From Austropuccinia psidii (taxonomy: Eukaryota; Basidiomycota; Pucciniomycetes; Pucciniales; Sphaerophragmiaceae): DNA of 64,000 nucleotides. The notes beneath the pieces are model-generated. The model saw only the letters and a list, made by a program, of their open reading frames with translations, ran no database searches and had not been told where the DNA came from. The stretch covers positions 54,692,937 through 54,756,936 of the forward strand of contig JALGQZ010000001.1 of the NCBI GenBank assembly GCA_023105745.1, given 5' to 3'. This document shows, piece by piece, positions 62,577 through 64,000 of this stretch. Numbering within the stretch: the stretch's first letter is position 1; each line of letters begins with the position of its first letter. A program made the translations under genes and the position numbers.

Positions 62577-62880
62577 TGTAAGGGGTGAGAGGCAAATGCC
62601 TAATATTCACACACAGTCACACGAGTTCAGGATCTCAAAATGGAAGTCAAAACTGAACTTGTGCAATACAATAAGATTTATATAGTCTACCTACAGCAAT
62701 GATCTGATATTCAATGATTACAATGCTACATTAACTTGTGGTATTGCCTCTTGACCAACACCCCTTCCCATGATCACAAGTTCAACCCTTCTAGAAATTT
62801 TTGATGTTTATTTGGGGGAAGAAAATTAGTGAAAATATCTCTTATTTGGTCTGTAGTTGATTGTGAGCCTTAGAGGTATT
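62577..62880 (-). mobile_element. Copia element 2: 3' end of pol plus short LTR
   Basis: Minus-strand text TTDQIRDIFTNFLPPNKHQK then FLEGLNL and a stop: a Copia C-terminus. It is followed by GGGAAGGGG (62774-62766 region) and a short LTR of about 190 bp, TGTTGGTC...CCTTACA (62767-62577), with a TATATAAAT box near 62676. It abuts codons in the middle of Copia element 1 gag, so it appears inserted there. Its upstream part fades into AT-rich sequence. Confidence 0.65.
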
Positions 62881-64000
62881 TTCATATACCTAAAAGAACA
62901 CAAATAATAAAACAAGATACAATTATAAAAAAATAAACTTATTTATATTACCAAATCAAAAATCAAAATTTAATTATAATTTAAAAATAAAATTAAATTG
63001 AAATTTAAACTTGTGAAAACACATTTTTACTTGAAAAAATTAAGTAAAAATGAATTTTTAACAAAATTACTTAAATTAAAATATTTTTGGAAACAAGTGA
63101 AATAAAACTATTATAAAATTTGATCCAAAAAATAAACATAAGAAAATTGGTTCACCATTGGATTCTTCATAAAAGATAAGGTGGCATCACCTTTGGGTGA
63201 AATGCCTGTAACTCAACTCTAAATAAGCTTAAATTAAGTTTTTAGTATTTTCCATATAAAAATTGAAAATACTCAAAATCTTAATTCAATTCAGACCACA
63301 TGTGGTGTCAACCATCAATTTTTGTGTGAAAATTGAGGTGTGGTGTGTAGTTTAGAAGTTAAGAGGAATTGAAGTATTTTCAATTGAAATGTCAAAATGT
63401 GTGTGTGTATTAAATAAGTGAGCTTTAATTTACATTTGAGGTATCAATTATCACAGTTGTGTAGCTGTCAAACTCAATTGAATCTCATGTGTAAATTACA
63501 AGTATATTACATGATGAGGAATTAAAGAAAAAATAAATTGGAAAGATTAATTTTGGAAGGGGAAAAGGAATCTTGGCTTCAAGGGAGCCAGACCCCCAAA
63601 TTTCTTCCTGACAGGTGTGAGATGTCAAACTAAACACAAAAATACATCACTTTTCGCCTGGAATTGAGTCACAGGGTCTGTGACTCAATTGATGATGAGG
63701 TTTTGATACCAACCTGGGCAGTTTTAGCTGTTTCTAAGAGGGTAAAACTATCCTTAAGATACTAAAATCCTAGTAACAACAGCTTTAACTCGCTTTGAAG
63801 TCTCTTGGACGCATTCTGGAGTTTTTTGAAGGCTTAAAACCAGGTATGACTATAGCAATGGCTGATTTAAGGGTTCAAAATGGCTGAAAATAGCAAAAAT
63901 TGGCTAAAACCAGCCCTTTTTTTGTCTAAACCAGGGTCAAATGATGCAATAATTGGCTTTCCTGTTGTAAGATTGTTTCCCACAACTAACAATAGTAATT
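62881..64000. other. AT-rich right end, no gene seen
   Basis: No ORF or retroelement motif recognised. The last 450 bp is less AT-rich and may be part of another LTR cut by the window edge. The hairpin is listed separately. Confidence 0.5.
63662..63690. repeat. Perfect 13-bp hairpin with AP-1-type motifs
   Basis: AATTGAGTCACAG and CTGTGACTCAATT flank the spacer GGT. Each arm holds TGAGTCA/TGACTCA, the consensus bound by Gcn4/AP-1 bZIP factors. The word CTGTGACTCAA also begins the element B LTRs. Confidence 0.8.

Noticed and set aside
1..64000. tRNA or rRNA genes
   Set aside because: No T-loop plus A/B-box arrangement or rRNA-like segment was seen by eye; a tRNAscan-SE run would be the decisive check.

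Overview
This 64-kb window is AT-rich, repeat-dominated eukaryotic DNA, almost certainly from a rust fungus (Pucciniales, Basidiomycota). Three things point there: a decayed Tnp2-type transposase of the rust/basidiomycete kind, a short-intron pseudogene of a multicopy protein family I know only from rust genomes, and several Ty3/Gypsy and Ty1/Copia families whose gag and pol text resembles proteins I remember from rust genomes. A large-genome rust such as Austropuccinia psidii fits best, but that species call is memory-based inference. I see no intact host gene, tRNA, rRNA or CRISPR.

Layout. 1-1010: minus-strand Gypsy integrase remnant. 3020-5880: decayed Tnp2-like transposase (+). 6230-15300: a 9-kb satellite whose 23- or 25-bp monomer is itself an inverted repeat, with nested higher-order duplications and a foldback at its right end. 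15792-17530: decayed rust-family gene (-), convergent with the transposase. 19287-24310: another decayed Gypsy element (-) with a 550-bp tandem duplication in gag.

26260-35843: a young chromovirus (element A, minus strand). It has 5-bp target duplications (CATTA), LTRs with about three substitutions, a candidate self-priming signal and a textbook-looking -1 frameshift signal between gag and pol. It sits inside an older LTR-like repeat (24927-36230) that recurs at 36824-38893 and 54295-58032. 38894-40290 is a relic of the 5' end of an element-A relative. 40494-50079: an older complete Gypsy element (element B, plus strand, target duplication GATTT) with badly broken ORFs.

51550-62576: one minus-strand Copia element broken up by nested insertions: a solo element-B LTR, an LTR-like repeat that itself holds a 1.6-kb non-autonomous DNA transposon, and a solo element-A LTR. 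A second Copia 3' end abuts its gag at 62577-62880. The last kilobase is AT-rich and holds a 13-bp-arm hairpin.

Nothing here acts as a cellular pathway. The window records serial transposition and satellite amplification. A recurring theme is that tandem arrays are built of self-complementary words: the 23-mer, the ATGGCAT-type array and the TGCGCA array in the LTR promoter region.
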